Notes under the pieces: generated by a model | The model's input: the letters and a program-made list of their open reading frames with translations, nothing else | Told to the model about the DNA's origin: nothing | Database searches by the model: none | Position numbers and translations under genes: made by a program | Assembly (NCBI GenBank): GCA_003240775.1 | Contig: QFNI01000019.1 | Span: 1 to 64,000 of the forward strand | Direction: 5' to 3' | Source: Mesorhizobium amorphae | Lineage (GTDB): Bacteria > Pseudomonadota > Alphaproteobacteria > Rhizobiales > Rhizobiaceae | DNA length: 64,000 nucleotides | In this document: positions 50,917 to 62,341 of the stretch, piece by piece | Layout of the letters: each line of letters begins with the position of its first letter | Position numbering within the stretch: the first letter of the stretch is position 1

Positions 50917-52297
50917 AGAGTTCCCGGTATTTCTTGACGACGCGGAGCGCGAAGACGTTGAGAGCCAGGGTCACGCAGAAAAGCACGAGGCCGAGTGCGA
51001 AGGCGGCAAGCGTCTTGGGGCTGTCGAATTCCTGGTCGCCCACCAGAAGCGTGACGATCTGCACGGTGACGGTGGTGACGGCTTCGAGCGGGTTGGCGGT
51101 GAGGTTGGCGGCGAGGCCTGCGGCCATCACCACGATCATGGTTTCGCCGATGGCACGCGACACCGCGAGCAGCATGGCCGAGACGATGCCCGGAAGTGCG
51201 GCCGGCAGCACCACGCGACGGATCGTTTCCGACTTGGTGGCGCCGAGTGCGGCGGACCCGTCACGCAGCGCCTGGGGCACGGCGTTCAGGATGTCGTCCG
51301 ACAGCGAGGACACGAAGGGGATGATCATGATGCCCATCACGAGGCCGGCTGCGAGCGCGGATTCGGACGCGACGCCCAGACCCACCGACTCGCCCCAGCC
51401 GCGGATCAGCGGAGCGACGGTGAGGGCTGCAAAGAAGCCGTAGACCACGGTCGGGATGCCCGCCAGGATTTCGAGCACGGGCTTGGCGAAGGCGCGGACA
51501 CGGGGTGTCGCGTAATCCGACAGGTAGATGGCCGCCATTAGGCCGATGGGAGCCGCCACCAGCATGGCGATCAGCGTGATCATCAGCGTGCCGGCAAACA
51601 GCGGCACGGCGCCGAAGATGTCGGGGTTGACCGAAACCGTGCCTGTGCCGGCGCCGGTATAGGCGCTCTGCGGGCTCCAGTGCAGGCCGAACAGGAACTT
51701 GAACACCGGCACCTGCGCGAAGAAGCGCAGGGATTCGAACACCAGCGAGAGCACGATGCCGACCGTGGTCAGAATGGCGACGCCGGCCGCGGCCAGAAGA
51801 AGTCCGCGCACGATGCGCTCGACGGTATGGCGGGCGCGGAAGGCGGGCGCGATGCGGTTCAGTCCCCACACGATGCCGCCGACCACGATGGCCAGCGCGA
51901 GCACGCAAAGCAGCGTCATGCTCCAGAAGTGCAGCGAGGAAACCACGGCCGCCGCCGCATCCTTTGCGGGATCGGGCACGGCGATCCGCTCGCCGGAAGC
52001 AAGGGCGCGCGCGTCACGGATGAAGGCCTGCGCCTCGATCGGGCTCAGCCCTGCCGTGGCGGAGGCCAGCCGGTCGCGCAAGAGGGCGCCTTCGGCCATC
52101 GGCGAGAACATGCCCCATAGGGCAGCAAGAATGACCGCGGGCCCGACCGAGATGAGCGCGAGAAACGCACCGTGCTGGTTGGGCCGGGAATGCAGGCGGG
52201 AGCCGTTGCCGCCCACGGTTTGCAGGGCACGGGTGCGCCCAAGCACCCAGGCCGCCGCGAATGCGACGGCCAGAGCGAGGACCAGAAGTGTGGCCAT
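50909..52297 (-). CDS. pstC: Phosphate ABC transporter permease PstC, long form
   Basis: The 462-aa partner of PstA. The N-terminal helices and a soluble segment (about residues 60-130) precede the transport domain with six helices and the coupling loop QALRDGSAALGATKSETIRRVVLP. As with PstA, the extra N-terminal portion is usual in alphaproteobacterial Pst systems. The end overlaps pstA. It follows pstS by 29 bases. Confidence 0.93.
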   Translation of the reverse strand: MATLLVLALAVAFAAAWVLGRTRALQTVGGNGSRLHSRPNQHGAFLALISVGPAVILAALWGMFSPMAEGALLRDRLASATAGLSPIEAQAFIRDARALASGERIAVPDPAKDAAAAVVSSLHFWSMTLLCVLALAIVVGGIVWGLNRIAPAFRARHTVERIVRGLLLAAAGVAILTTVGIVLSLVFESLRFFAQVPVFKFLFGLHWSPQSAYTGAGTGTVSVNPDIFGAVPLFAGTLMITLIAMLVAAPIGLMAAIYLSDYATPRVRAFAKPVLEILAGIPTVVYGFFAALTVAPLIRGWGESVGLGVASESALAAGLVMGIMIIPFVSSLSDDILNAVPQALRDGSAALGATKSETIRRVVLPAALPGIVSAMLLAVSRAIGETMIVVMAAGLAANLTANPLEAVTTVTVQIVTLLVGDQEFDSPKTLAAFALGLVLFCVTLALNVFALRVVKKYRELYD

Positions 52298-52326
52298 GGA
52301 ATGCTATCCGATTACCGGGAGGAGGA

Positions 52327-53331
52327 TCAGGAACCCATCGGCTTCAGGGCGCGGGCGTCTTCCGCGGCCTGGGCGCGCTCGGCGTCGGGCAGCGGGATTA
52401 GGCCCTTGTCGGCGAGGTAGCCTTCGGGGCCCCAGGCGGCGTCGGACGTGTACTCGTTGATGAACTCGGCCATGCCGGGGATCACGCCGGCATGCTCCTT
52501 CTTCGCGTAGACGAAGAGCGAGCGCGACACGCCGTACTTGGCGTCGGCGATGTTCTCGAAGGTCGGGTCCACGCCGTCGATCTTGTGGCCCTGCAGCTTG
52601 TCGGCGTTCTGGTCGAGGAACGAGAAGCCGAAGATGCCGATGGCGTTCGCGTTGGCTTCGAGCTTCTGCACGATCAGGTTGTCGTTCTCGCCGGCTTCCA
52701 CATAGGCGCCGTCTTCACGGATCTGGGCGCAGGCGTCCTCGTTGGCGGCCTTCACTTCGGCCGGGCAGTGCTCGACCATCACGAGTTCCACGAAGGCGTC
52801 GCGGGTGCCGGAGGTCGGCGGGGGGCCGAGCACTTCGATCTTGGTCGCGGGCAGCGAGGCGTCGATGTCAGACCAGTTCTGGTAGGGGTTGGCGACGACC
52901 TGGCCGTCCACCACGACTTCCTTGGCGAGCGCCTTGACGATCTCGTCCTTGGTCAGGTCGAACTCGGCGCCCGACTTGGAGCCGGCGAGCACGATGCCGT
53001 CGAAGCCGATCTTGATCTCGACCGGGGTCACGCCGTTCTTCTTGCAGGTCTCGAGCTCGGAGCTCTTGATCGGGCGCGAAGCGTTGGCGAAATCGGGGGT
53101 GTTCTCGCTCGCGCCTTCGCAGAAGAGCTTGAGGCCGCCGCCGGTGCCGGTCGACTCGACCACGGGCGCGGGGAACTGACCGCCCTGGCCGAGACGCTCG
53201 GCGACGGAGGTCGTGAAGGGGAACACGGTGGACGAGCCGACGATGCGGATCTGGTCGCGCGCGGAAGCCGCGCCGGCGGAAAGGGCGATGGCGAGAGCGG
53301 CCACGCTCGCGCCGAGAAGGGTGGATTTCAT
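52327..53331 (-). CDS. pstS: Periplasmic phosphate-binding protein PstS
   Basis: A 334-aa binding protein. The signal peptide (MKST..ALSAGAASA) is cleaved near residue 23. The mature start IRIVGSSTVFPF has the phosphate-loop Ser/Thr residues, and STGTGGG and SGTRDAF complete the anion site. It is the first gene of pstSCAB-phoU-phoB, with a Pho box 75-92 bases upstream, so it is induced by phosphate starvation through PhoB. Confidence 0.95.
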   Translation of the reverse strand: MKSTLLGASVAALAIALSAGAASARDQIRIVGSSTVFPFTTSVAERLGQGGQFPAPVVESTGTGGGLKLFCEGASENTPDFANASRPIKSSELETCKKNGVTPVEIKIGFDGIVLAGSKSGAEFDLTKDEIVKALAKEVVVDGQVVANPYQNWSDIDASLPATKIEVLGPPPTSGTRDAFVELVMVEHCPAEVKAANEDACAQIREDGAYVEAGENDNLIVQKLEANANAIGIFGFSFLDQNADKLQGHKIDGVDPTFENIADAKYGVSRSLFVYAKKEHAGVIPGMAEFINEYTSDAAWGPEGYLADKGLIPLPDAERAQAAEDARALKPMGS

Positions 53332-53405
53332 CAGGCCTGCTCCTTGGGGCAAATCGGGATCGAGCACCGCCTGTGGCGCCCGCGGGCTGCCATTAGGAGG
53401 CTTTC

Positions 53406-53423
53406 ACGACAGTTGCATGACAC
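53406..53423 (-). promoter_or_regulatory. Pho box upstream of pstS
   Basis: On the minus strand GTGTCAT-GCAA-CTGTCGT: two heptamers close to CTGTCAT spaced by four bases, the PhoB-site layout. It lies between the hybrid kinase stop and pstS, so the pst operon has its own PhoB-controlled promoter. Confidence 0.8.
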
Positions 53424-53450
53424 ACACAAGACAGGCGGGTGACGCGGGTC

Positions 53451-56303
<2,853 letters not shown>

Positions 56304-56453
56304 CCGCGCGTCTCGCCTGTCGGCCTTGTGCGGCCTGCTCGCAATCCAGAAGGAAGACTGCCATACAACGCTTAAGGACCCGCTACCCCGCCGATCTTGT
56401 CAGGTGACGCTGCGCCGCTAGCTCACCTGGGGCAGTCAATGGGAGTTCTCTTC

Positions 56454-56591
56454 ATGACGTCCTTGCTCAAACTCGCCGCAACGGCGCTCATTCTCGCCGG
56501 ACTGGCGGCGGGCGCCACCGCCTGCCAGACCAAGCCGAACCCCGATCCCGAGACCCAGCGCGATGCCGTGCCTCCGCCGGACCCAGCGTGA
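56454..56591 (+). CDS. Small putative lipoprotein
   Basis: A 45-aa peptide: hydrophobic signal (MTSLLKLAATALILAGLAAGATAC) with a lipobox-like ATAC, so Cys24 would be lipidated. The mature tail is Pro/Asp-rich (NPDPETQ.. PPPDP). Function unknown. The ATG at 56454 has GGGAG eight bases upstream; the ATG at 56439 overlaps that site. A 14-bp perfect hairpin follows. Confidence 0.6.
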   Translation: MTSLLKLAATALILAGLAAGATACQTKPNPDPETQRDAVPPPDPA

Positions 56592-56608
56592 TCAACTCCC
56601 ACCCATGG

Positions 56609-56652
56609 GGAACGGCCTGCTCCAGCGAACCAATTTCTGAGCAGGCCGTTCC
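56609..56652. repeat. Perfect 14-bp hairpin
   Basis: GGAACGGCCTGCTC (56609-56622) pairs perfectly with GAGCAGGCCGTTCC (56639-56652) across a 16-base loop, just past the lipoprotein stop. It lacks a T-run. It may end the lipoprotein mRNA or be a regulator site before the yeiH-like gene. Confidence 0.75.
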
Positions 56653-56762
56653 AACTTACAGCTGAAATTTAGCAAAAATCATTCGCTTCAGCCGATCAAT
56701 CAGTTCGAGCCAATGCGTTGGATGCCCCAGCGCCAAGCGACTAGTTTCGCTGCATCGCAAGG

Positions 56763-57809
56763 ATGCACATCGTGGCGGAACTGGGTCTACAGGCTGGAAG
56801 CACACGGGTCGGCAAATCCGCATCGCTGCAGGCCGGGCTCCTTTCCGGCATAGCGCTCGCCGCCGCCGTCGCAGCCTTGGCCTTCGCCCTGCGCAACTTG
56901 CCCGGTCTCGGCTGGGCCAGCCCCATGATCATCGCCGTCCTCCTGGGGATCGGCATCAACAACATCGTCGGCACGCCGCGCTGGGCGAAAGCCGGCCTCG
57001 CCATCTGCCTGCGCAAGCTTCTGCGATTCGCTATCGTGCTTCTCGGCCTCCAGCTGACCGGCGCTCAGATCGCGGCTGTCGGCGGCTCGGGTCTTGTCGT
57101 GCTCGTGGCCACGGTCTTCGCGACCTTCACCTTCACGCTTTGGGCGGGGCGCCTGCTCAAGGTGGAAGCGCCGCTCACCCAGTTGATCGCCGCCGGCACC
57201 TCGATCTGCGGTGCGTCCGCAATCGTCGCCACCAACACCGTGGCGCGCGGTTCCGACGAGGATGTGGCCTACGCCGTCGCCTGCGTCACGCTCTTCGGCA
57301 CGATCGCCATGCTCGGCTTTCCGCTCGCGGCCGAAGCGTTAGGGCTCGCCGCGCGCGAATACGGGCTTTGGGTGGGTGCATCCGTCCACGAGGTGGCGCA
57401 GGTGGTTGCCGCGGCCTTTCAGGGCGGGCAGGAGGCGGGCGAGTTCGGCACCGTCGCCAAACTCTCGCGCGTGATGCTGCTCGCACCCATCGTGCTCGGC
57501 CTCGGCTGGTTCGCGCGCCAGCGTCTCGCGGCGGCCGGCGGCGGCGGAGCAAAGGCCCCGGCCCCCTGGTTCGTGCTCGGCTTCCTCCTGATGGTGGTGC
57601 TCAACAGCGCCTTCGCCATCCCCGTCGAGGTGAAGTCGCCGCTCGCCTCGCTGACCACCTTCCTGCTTGCCATGGCGCTTGCGGCGGTCGGTCTCGAAAC
57701 CAATCTCGGCAAGCTGCGCGCCAAGGGTTGGCGTCCGTTCGCGCTCGGCTTCGCAGCCTTTCTCTTCGTGTCGCTCTGTGGTCTGCTGCTCGTCCTTTCC
57801 CTCGGCTAG
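56763..57809 (+). CDS. YeiH-family putative sulfate/sulfite exporter
   Basis: A 348-aa inner-membrane protein with about ten helices, of the YeiH family (PF03601). The conserved core GTSICGASAIVATNTV and WVGASVHEVAQVVAA are family hallmarks. Export of sulfate or related anions is inferred in the family, not proven here. It is followed 12 bases later by a LysR regulator, the same pairing as yeiE-yeiH. The start at 56763 is uncertain, as AAGG almost abuts it. Confidence 0.87.
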   Translation: MHIVAELGLQAGSTRVGKSASLQAGLLSGIALAAAVAALAFALRNLPGLGWASPMIIAVLLGIGINNIVGTPRWAKAGLAICLRKLLRFAIVLLGLQLTGAQIAAVGGSGLVVLVATVFATFTFTLWAGRLLKVEAPLTQLIAAGTSICGASAIVATNTVARGSDEDVAYAVACVTLFGTIAMLGFPLAAEALGLAAREYGLWVGASVHEVAQVVAAAFQGGQEAGEFGTVAKLSRVMLLAPIVLGLGWFARQRLAAAGGGGAKAPAPWFVLGFLLMVVLNSAFAIPVEVKSPLASLTTFLLAMALAAVGLETNLGKLRAKGWRPFALGFAAFLFVSLCGLLLVLSLG

Positions 57810-57821
57810 GCGGGTTCGCGT

Positions 57822-58718
57822 TTGACGCTTGAGCAGTTGCGCATCTTCGTGGCCGTCGCCACGCGGGAACACGTCACGCAAGGCGCGCGCGACCTCAACC
57901 TCACCCAATCCGCGACCAGTGCTGCCATCGCGGCACTCGAAGCGCGCTACGCCACCAAGCTCTTCGACCGCGTGGGCCGCCGCGTGGTGCTGACCGAGGC
58001 CGGCCGCGTCTTCTTGGAAGAAGCGCGCGCCGTGCTCGCCCGCGCGAGTGCTGCCGAAACCGTGCTGGCGGACCTTGCCGGTCTCAAACGCGGCAGCCTG
58101 CGGGTCGCGGCCAGCCAGACCGTCGCGAACTACTGGCTGCCCCACCACCTCGCCCGCTTTCACGAGGCCTATCCCGGCATCGCCGTTCAGGTGACCATCG
58201 GCAACACCGGCACGACGGCGGCCCTGGTCCACGAAGGTTCGGCCGATCTCGGCATCATCGAAGGCGCGATCGACGACCCCCATTTGGCGATCTCCACCGT
58301 CGCGCAAGACGAGCTCGTGCTCGTGGTTTCGCCCCACCACCCCTGGGCGGGCATCGAGCAGCTGGAGCCGGCTGCGCTTGAAACCTCGCGCTGGGTGCTG
58401 CGCGAGCCGGGCTCTGGCACCCGCCAGGCCTTCGAGGAGGCGCTGGGCTGCGCGGGCCTCGCGCTGGCCAATATCGAGGTGGCGCTGGAAATCCCATCCA
58501 ACGAGGCGGTGCGCGCAGCGGTCGAGGCGGGCTCGGGTGCCGCCATCATGTCGCGCCTCGTGGTCGAGCAGTCCGTGCGGCTCGGCACGCTGGCGCTCGT
58601 GCCCTTCGCCCTGCCCCCGCGCCGCTTTCTCGCGCTTCGCCACAAGCAGCGTCACGTCACACGCGCGGCGGAGGAGCTTTCCCGCCTGATCGCAGAAGGA
58701 TTGCAGCCTGCGCGATGA
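57822..58718 (+). CDS. LysR-family regulator (YeiE/CysB-like context)
   Basis: A 298-aa regulator: N-terminal winged helix (LEQLRIFVAVATREHVTQGARDL, in parts, residues 3-25, and SATSAAIAALE) and a two-lobed effector domain. It begins with TTG. The adjacency to a YeiH-like exporter suggests that it controls it. Its last 62 bases overlap, tail to tail, the 3' end of the acetate kinase gene on the other strand. Confidence 0.9.
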   Translation: MTLEQLRIFVAVATREHVTQGARDLNLTQSATSAAIAALEARYATKLFDRVGRRVVLTEAGRVFLEEARAVLARASAAETVLADLAGLKRGSLRVAASQTVANYWLPHHLARFHEAYPGIAVQVTIGNTGTTAALVHEGSADLGIIEGAIDDPHLAISTVAQDELVLVVSPHHPWAGIEQLEPAALETSRWVLREPGSGTRQAFEEALGCAGLALANIEVALEIPSNEAVRAAVEAGSGAAIMSRLVVEQSVRLGTLALVPFALPPRRFLALRHKQRHVTRAAEELSRLIAEGLQPAR

Positions 58719-59832
58719 CGCGCTCTTCCTCGGTCGGCAGCACGTGCACCGAGACCGAGCTCCCATCTGATGAGATCGTGGGCGCGTGTCGGCTATTTGA
58801 GGCAGCGTCCAGCCCAAGCCCGAGCCAGCCCAACTGCTCCACGAGTTGCGCACGGATCGGGCTCGCGTTCTCGCCGATGCCACCGGTGAACACGAGCGCG
58901 TCGATCCCGCCGAGTGCTGCAGCGCAGCCGCCCACTTCCTGCGCCAGCCGGTCCACGAACATGGCGACGGCAAGCCCAGCCGTCTCGCTCCCGTCTGATA
59001 GCAAGTCCCGCATGTCCGAGGTGATGCCGGACACGCCGAGCAGACCAGCCTCTTGGTTGAGAATGCGCCCGACCTCGCGCCAGTCCCCGCCATGCCGCTC
59101 CACCAGCCAGAGCACGGCGCCCGGATCGAGCCGCCCGGGCCGCCGGCCCATCATGAGCCCGTCGAGCGGCGTGAAACCCATCGTGGTGTAGACCGAGTGT
59201 CCCTCGACAAGCCCGGCCAGGCTGCACCCGTTGCCGAGGTGGCACAGGATCACGCGTCTCCCTGCCCTGTCGCCCAGAAGAGCCGGCAGCCTGTCCGCAA
59301 GGCTCTGATAAGAGATGCCGTGGAAACCGAAGCGCAACAGCCCTTCAGCCGCGAACCGCGCGGGCAACGCCATGCGCTGGCGGTGGAGCGGGATCGTGCG
59401 GTGAAACGCCGTGTCGAACACGGCCACCTGGGGCAAGGCGGGGTCAAGCCGCTCGACGGCGTCGATGCCTGCGAGGTTGTGCGGTTGGTGCGCGGGCGCG
59501 AAGGGCGCGAGAGCGGCGATCTCCGCGCGCGTCTCCGCGTCGATCGCCACCGGCTCCGTGAAGCGCGTGCCGCCGTGCACGATGCGATGGCCCACAGCCG
59601 CGAGCCCGCCGAACCGGTCGCCCACAAGTTCCAGAAGGGCTGCAATGGCACCGCGGTGATCGCGACAACCATGAGGCAGTGCCGCTTCTTTCCCGTCTAT
59701 CCTCATGCGCGGCACGAGGCCGGCGCCCAAGCCCTCGACATCCCCCGACAGCACCCGCCGCAACGCGGTGTCGAAGATGCCGAATTTCACCGAAGACGAG
59801 CCGCAATTCAGCGCTAGAACCGTTTCCGTCAC
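58657..59832 (-). CDS. ackA: Acetate kinase
   Basis: Interconverts acetyl phosphate + ADP and acetate + ATP. The 391-aa protein has the signatures LNCGSSSVKF (residues about 8-17), CHLGNGCSLAG, FTPLDGLMMG and VFTGGIGENA. The segment after LMMG reads RRPGRLDP instead of the more frequent TRxGxxDP. There is no pta or phosphoketolase gene beside it. The GTG start has GGGAGG upstream. The C-terminal tail (SGGKAPPPRV) is encoded inside the convergent lysR overlap. Confidence 0.93.
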   Translation of the reverse strand: MTETVLALNCGSSSVKFGIFDTALRRVLSGDVEGLGAGLVPRMRIDGKEAALPHGCRDHRGAIAALLELVGDRFGGLAAVGHRIVHGGTRFTEPVAIDAETRAEIAALAPFAPAHQPHNLAGIDAVERLDPALPQVAVFDTAFHRTIPLHRQRMALPARFAAEGLLRFGFHGISYQSLADRLPALLGDRAGRRVILCHLGNGCSLAGLVEGHSVYTTMGFTPLDGLMMGRRPGRLDPGAVLWLVERHGGDWREVGRILNQEAGLLGVSGITSDMRDLLSDGSETAGLAVAMFVDRLAQEVGGCAAALGGIDALVFTGGIGENASPIRAQLVEQLGWLGLGLDAASNSRHAPTISSDGSSVSVHVLPTEEERVIAQAAILLRSGGKAPPPRV

Positions 59833-59952
59833 ACCGTGGTCCTCCCCACCCCTTGCGGCTTGAAAGGGGCGCGCCTGCCTGTCAAGGCAAGCAGGCTCTG
59901 GCTTTCTCGCGCGCTTTGGCCCAAAGCGGCGCGGCGGGGATCGGGGAAACCG

Positions 59953-60633
59953 TTGGACCTTCAATTCCACCAATGCACGGTGCGTTTCGGCGCGCGCACG
60001 GCGCTCGAGCCGCTGACGCTGCACGTCGAGGGACGGCGGCTGGGCGTGGTCGGGCTGAACGGCTCGGGCAAGACCACCTTCGTGCGCCTGCTCAACGCCT
60101 TGACGCTGCCGACCGAAGGTCGGGTCACGGTGAACGGGCTCGACACGGCGGCCGAGCCCGATCGGGTGCGCGCGGAAGCGGGTTTCGTGTTCCAGCATCC
60201 GCAGAACCAGCTGATCATGCCCGTGGTGCGCGAGGACATCGCCTTCGGCCTGCGCGCGCGGGGCGCCTCGACCGCAGACGCCGAAAGCCGCGCAGAGGCG
60301 GCACTTGCCCGCTTCGGCATCATGGAACTCGGCCCCCGCCGCATCCACGAGCTGTCGGGCGGCGAGCTGCAATTGGCTGCGATGGCGAGCGTAACCGCGC
60401 TTGAGCCCCGCATCCTGATCCTGGACGAGCCCACCAACCAGCTCGACCTGCGCAACCGCCGCCGGGTGGTGGATGCCATCACGGCGCTCGACGAGGATTG
60501 CGTGGTGGTCACTCACGACCTCGATCTCGCGGCCACCCTGCCCCGCCTGCTGCTCTTTCACGAGGGGCGCCTCGCGGCCGATGGCCCGCCCAACACGGTG
60601 CTTGGTCGTTATCGCGAGATCGCCGGATGCTGA
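59953..60633 (+). CDS. bioM: Biotin ECF transporter ATPase BioM
   Basis: A 226-aa energy-coupling-factor ATPase. Walker A is GLNGSGKTT, the signature is LSGGELQL and Walker B is ILILDEPTNQLD; TNQLD rather than SALD is typical of ECF ATPases. It powers biotin uptake with BioN and BioY. The TTG start follows a GGGGA site. It overlaps bioN by seven bases. Imported biotin would serve the MccA carboxylase encoded in this window, among others. Confidence 0.9.
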   Translation: MDLQFHQCTVRFGARTALEPLTLHVEGRRLGVVGLNGSGKTTFVRLLNALTLPTEGRVTVNGLDTAAEPDRVRAEAGFVFQHPQNQLIMPVVREDIAFGLRARGASTADAESRAEAALARFGIMELGPRRIHELSGGELQLAAMASVTALEPRILILDEPTNQLDLRNRRRVVDAITALDEDCVVVTHDLDLAATLPRLLLFHEGRLAADGPPNTVLGRYREIAGC

Positions 60634-61262
60634 GCGCGCTTCATGTCGAGGGCACCGGCCTTCTGCACCGGCTGGGTGCGCGCACCAAGCTCGCAGCGCT
60701 CGCCATCTCCGGCGCGCTTCTCTTTCTCGTGGAACGGCCCGTCGTTCTCGCAGTCCTTCTGGCAATTGCCGCAGGGCTCTACCTCACCGCCGGCCTCCCG
60801 ATATCCGAAGCGTTGCGGCGGCTGCGCTGGACGCTCGTCTCCATTGCTCTTCTGGCTGCGCTCAACCTGTTCCTGCTCCCGCCGGGCGAAGTGCTCACGC
60901 TCACCCTGCGCATCCTGGCGCTGGTCTTCCTCGCCGCCGCCGTCACCGCCACAACGCCGCTACCCCTCATGATCGGGGCGGTGAACCGCTTTGCCCTGCC
61001 CCTGGAGCGGCTGGGCCTCGTGCGGCGCGGCGATCTCGGCCTGATGGTCGGTCTCGCTATACGTTTCGTGCCCGAGATCGCTTCCCGCGCGAACGCTTTG
61101 GCCGAAGCGCACAAGGCGCGCGGGCTCAAGCTCAGGCCGCACACGCTGATCGGCCCGCTCGTGATCCAAACCCTGCGCGAGGCGGACGCCGCAGCAGCAG
61201 CCATTGACGCACGCGGCCTCCGCGCGCCACCACGCCATTCCCAACCAAGGAGACCTTCGTGA
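60627..61262 (+). CDS. bioN: Biotin ECF transporter transmembrane protein BioN
   Basis: A 211-aa T-component with about five helices. The two Ala-Arg-Gly coupling motifs (KARGLKL and DARGLRA, near residues 165 and 198) that lock into the ATPases are present. It couples BioM to the substrate-binding BioY. It overlaps bioM and bioY on both sides, so the three genes are co-translated. Confidence 0.9.
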   Translation: MLSALHVEGTGLLHRLGARTKLAALAISGALLFLVERPVVLAVLLAIAAGLYLTAGLPISEALRRLRWTLVSIALLAALNLFLLPPGEVLTLTLRILALVFLAAAVTATTPLPLMIGAVNRFALPLERLGLVRRGDLGLMVGLAIRFVPEIASRANALAEAHKARGLKLRPHTLIGPLVIQTLREADAAAAAIDARGLRAPPRHSQPRRPS

Positions 61263-61822
61263 CAACACGAGACCTTTCGCTCGCGGCCCTTTTCGCCGCC
61301 TTGATAGCCGTTCTCGGAATGATGCCGCCGGTGCCGCTCGGCTTCATTCCCGTGCCGATCACGCTGCAGTCGATGGGCGCGATGCTCGCCGGCACCATCC
61401 TGGGCGCCAAGCGCGGCGGGCTGGCCGTGCTGCTCTTCATACTGCTTGTGGCGGTCGGCCTGCCGGTGCTGTCTGGCGGCCGCGGCGGCTTGGCCGTGCT
61501 GCTCGGGCCGACCGGTGGCTACATCTTCGGCTGGATCGCGGCGGCCGTCGTGTGCGGCCTCTTGTCCGAGCGTCTCGTGCGCGAGGGCCAGAGCGAATGG
61601 CGCCAGATGGGTGGCTTCTTTCTGGCCGCGGTGCTCGGCGGCATCGTCGTCCTCTACGCGATCGGCGCGCCTTGGGTGACGGCCTCCACCGGCACTCCGC
61701 TCGGCACCGTTCTCGCCGGGTCGCTCGCCTTCATTCCGGGCGATCTGCTCAAGGCAGCCGTCGCAACCGTTGCCGCCCGTGCGGTGCTCGCCGGCTACCC
61801 CCTCCTGCCCCAGCGCGCCTGA
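61259..61822 (+). CDS. bioY: Biotin-specific S component BioY
   Basis: A 187-aa membrane protein with six helices that binds biotin. Family features: PVPITLQSMGAMLAG, GPTGGYIFGWI and a C-terminal FIPGDLLKA. The GTG start overlaps the bioN stop. BioY alone can transport weakly; with BioMN it forms the high-affinity complex. Confidence 0.93.
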   Translation: MTTRDLSLAALFAALIAVLGMMPPVPLGFIPVPITLQSMGAMLAGTILGAKRGGLAVLLFILLVAVGLPVLSGGRGGLAVLLGPTGGYIFGWIAAAVVCGLLSERLVREGQSEWRQMGGFFLAAVLGGIVVLYAIGAPWVTASTGTPLGTVLAGSLAFIPGDLLKAAVATVAARAVLAGYPLLPQRA

Positions 61823-62341
61823 GGATCACGCATTAAACCGTGCGGCCCCGCCGCACGGCCTCCTCATCCTTTCCCAAGCGCACAGGTGATCACGAAAGGA
61901 TGAAGGGAAATCCGGGGAAAGCTCGGACTTGCGGAGTGCCGTTCCTCGGTCTGGTCAGAGGTCCCGCAGGAAAGCAATCACCACATCATTATCGGGCAGC
62001 GCGGCCTCAAAAAGACTGATCGGCAGTCAACTTCCCAGATTATCAAGTTTGATTAAGCATCTGCTTAATTATAGTTTTTTCTGGGCCGCTGAGTGGAACG
62101 ACGACGCGGCGTGACACGCGTGCCTGGCCGACAGTTGATCCACTGCGCAAAGTCGTTGAATCATCGTCGCAACCACGGCCCTCCCCGAAAGGCGTAGAAC
62201 CCGCATCGGCAGACGTAGAGCGGGTCGCGCGAGCGTAAGTCGCCTACACCCTTGTGCGCAGTTTCCCGGCCCCCGCCCGGACCCCTAGCCTTCGGCGGAA
62301 AAGCTGCTCCACCGTTGAGCGGCAAGGTTTTGGAGCCGAAC
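61823..62341. other. 519-base intergenic region before the exopolysaccharide genes
   Basis: It holds a hairpin after bioY (CCGTGCGG/CCGCACGG, 61838-61858, no T-run), an AT-rich island at about 62000-62090 that contrasts with the surrounding GC-rich DNA, and a palindrome within it. I see no convincing gene; a 61-codon open frame here lacks a site and codon signal. The island is a good candidate for a regulated promoter of the exoF-like gene. Confidence 0.7.
62052..62069. promoter_or_regulatory. Palindrome in the AT-rich island
   Basis: Perfect arms ATTAAGCA and TGCTTAAT with a 2-base spacer, about 270 bases upstream of the exoF-like start. It looks like a dimeric regulator site. The TTAA halves are eight bases apart, so it is not an exact CtrA box (TTAA-N7-TTAA). 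Confidence 0.6.

Noticed and set aside
62053..62068. CtrA-binding box
   Set aside because: TTAA half-sites are separated by eight bases, while the CtrA consensus needs seven; described only as a palindrome.
61929..62114. 61-codon open frame in the region before the exoF-like gene
   Set aside because: No ribosome-binding site, it runs through the AT-rich palindromic island and its codon use differs from the genes around it.
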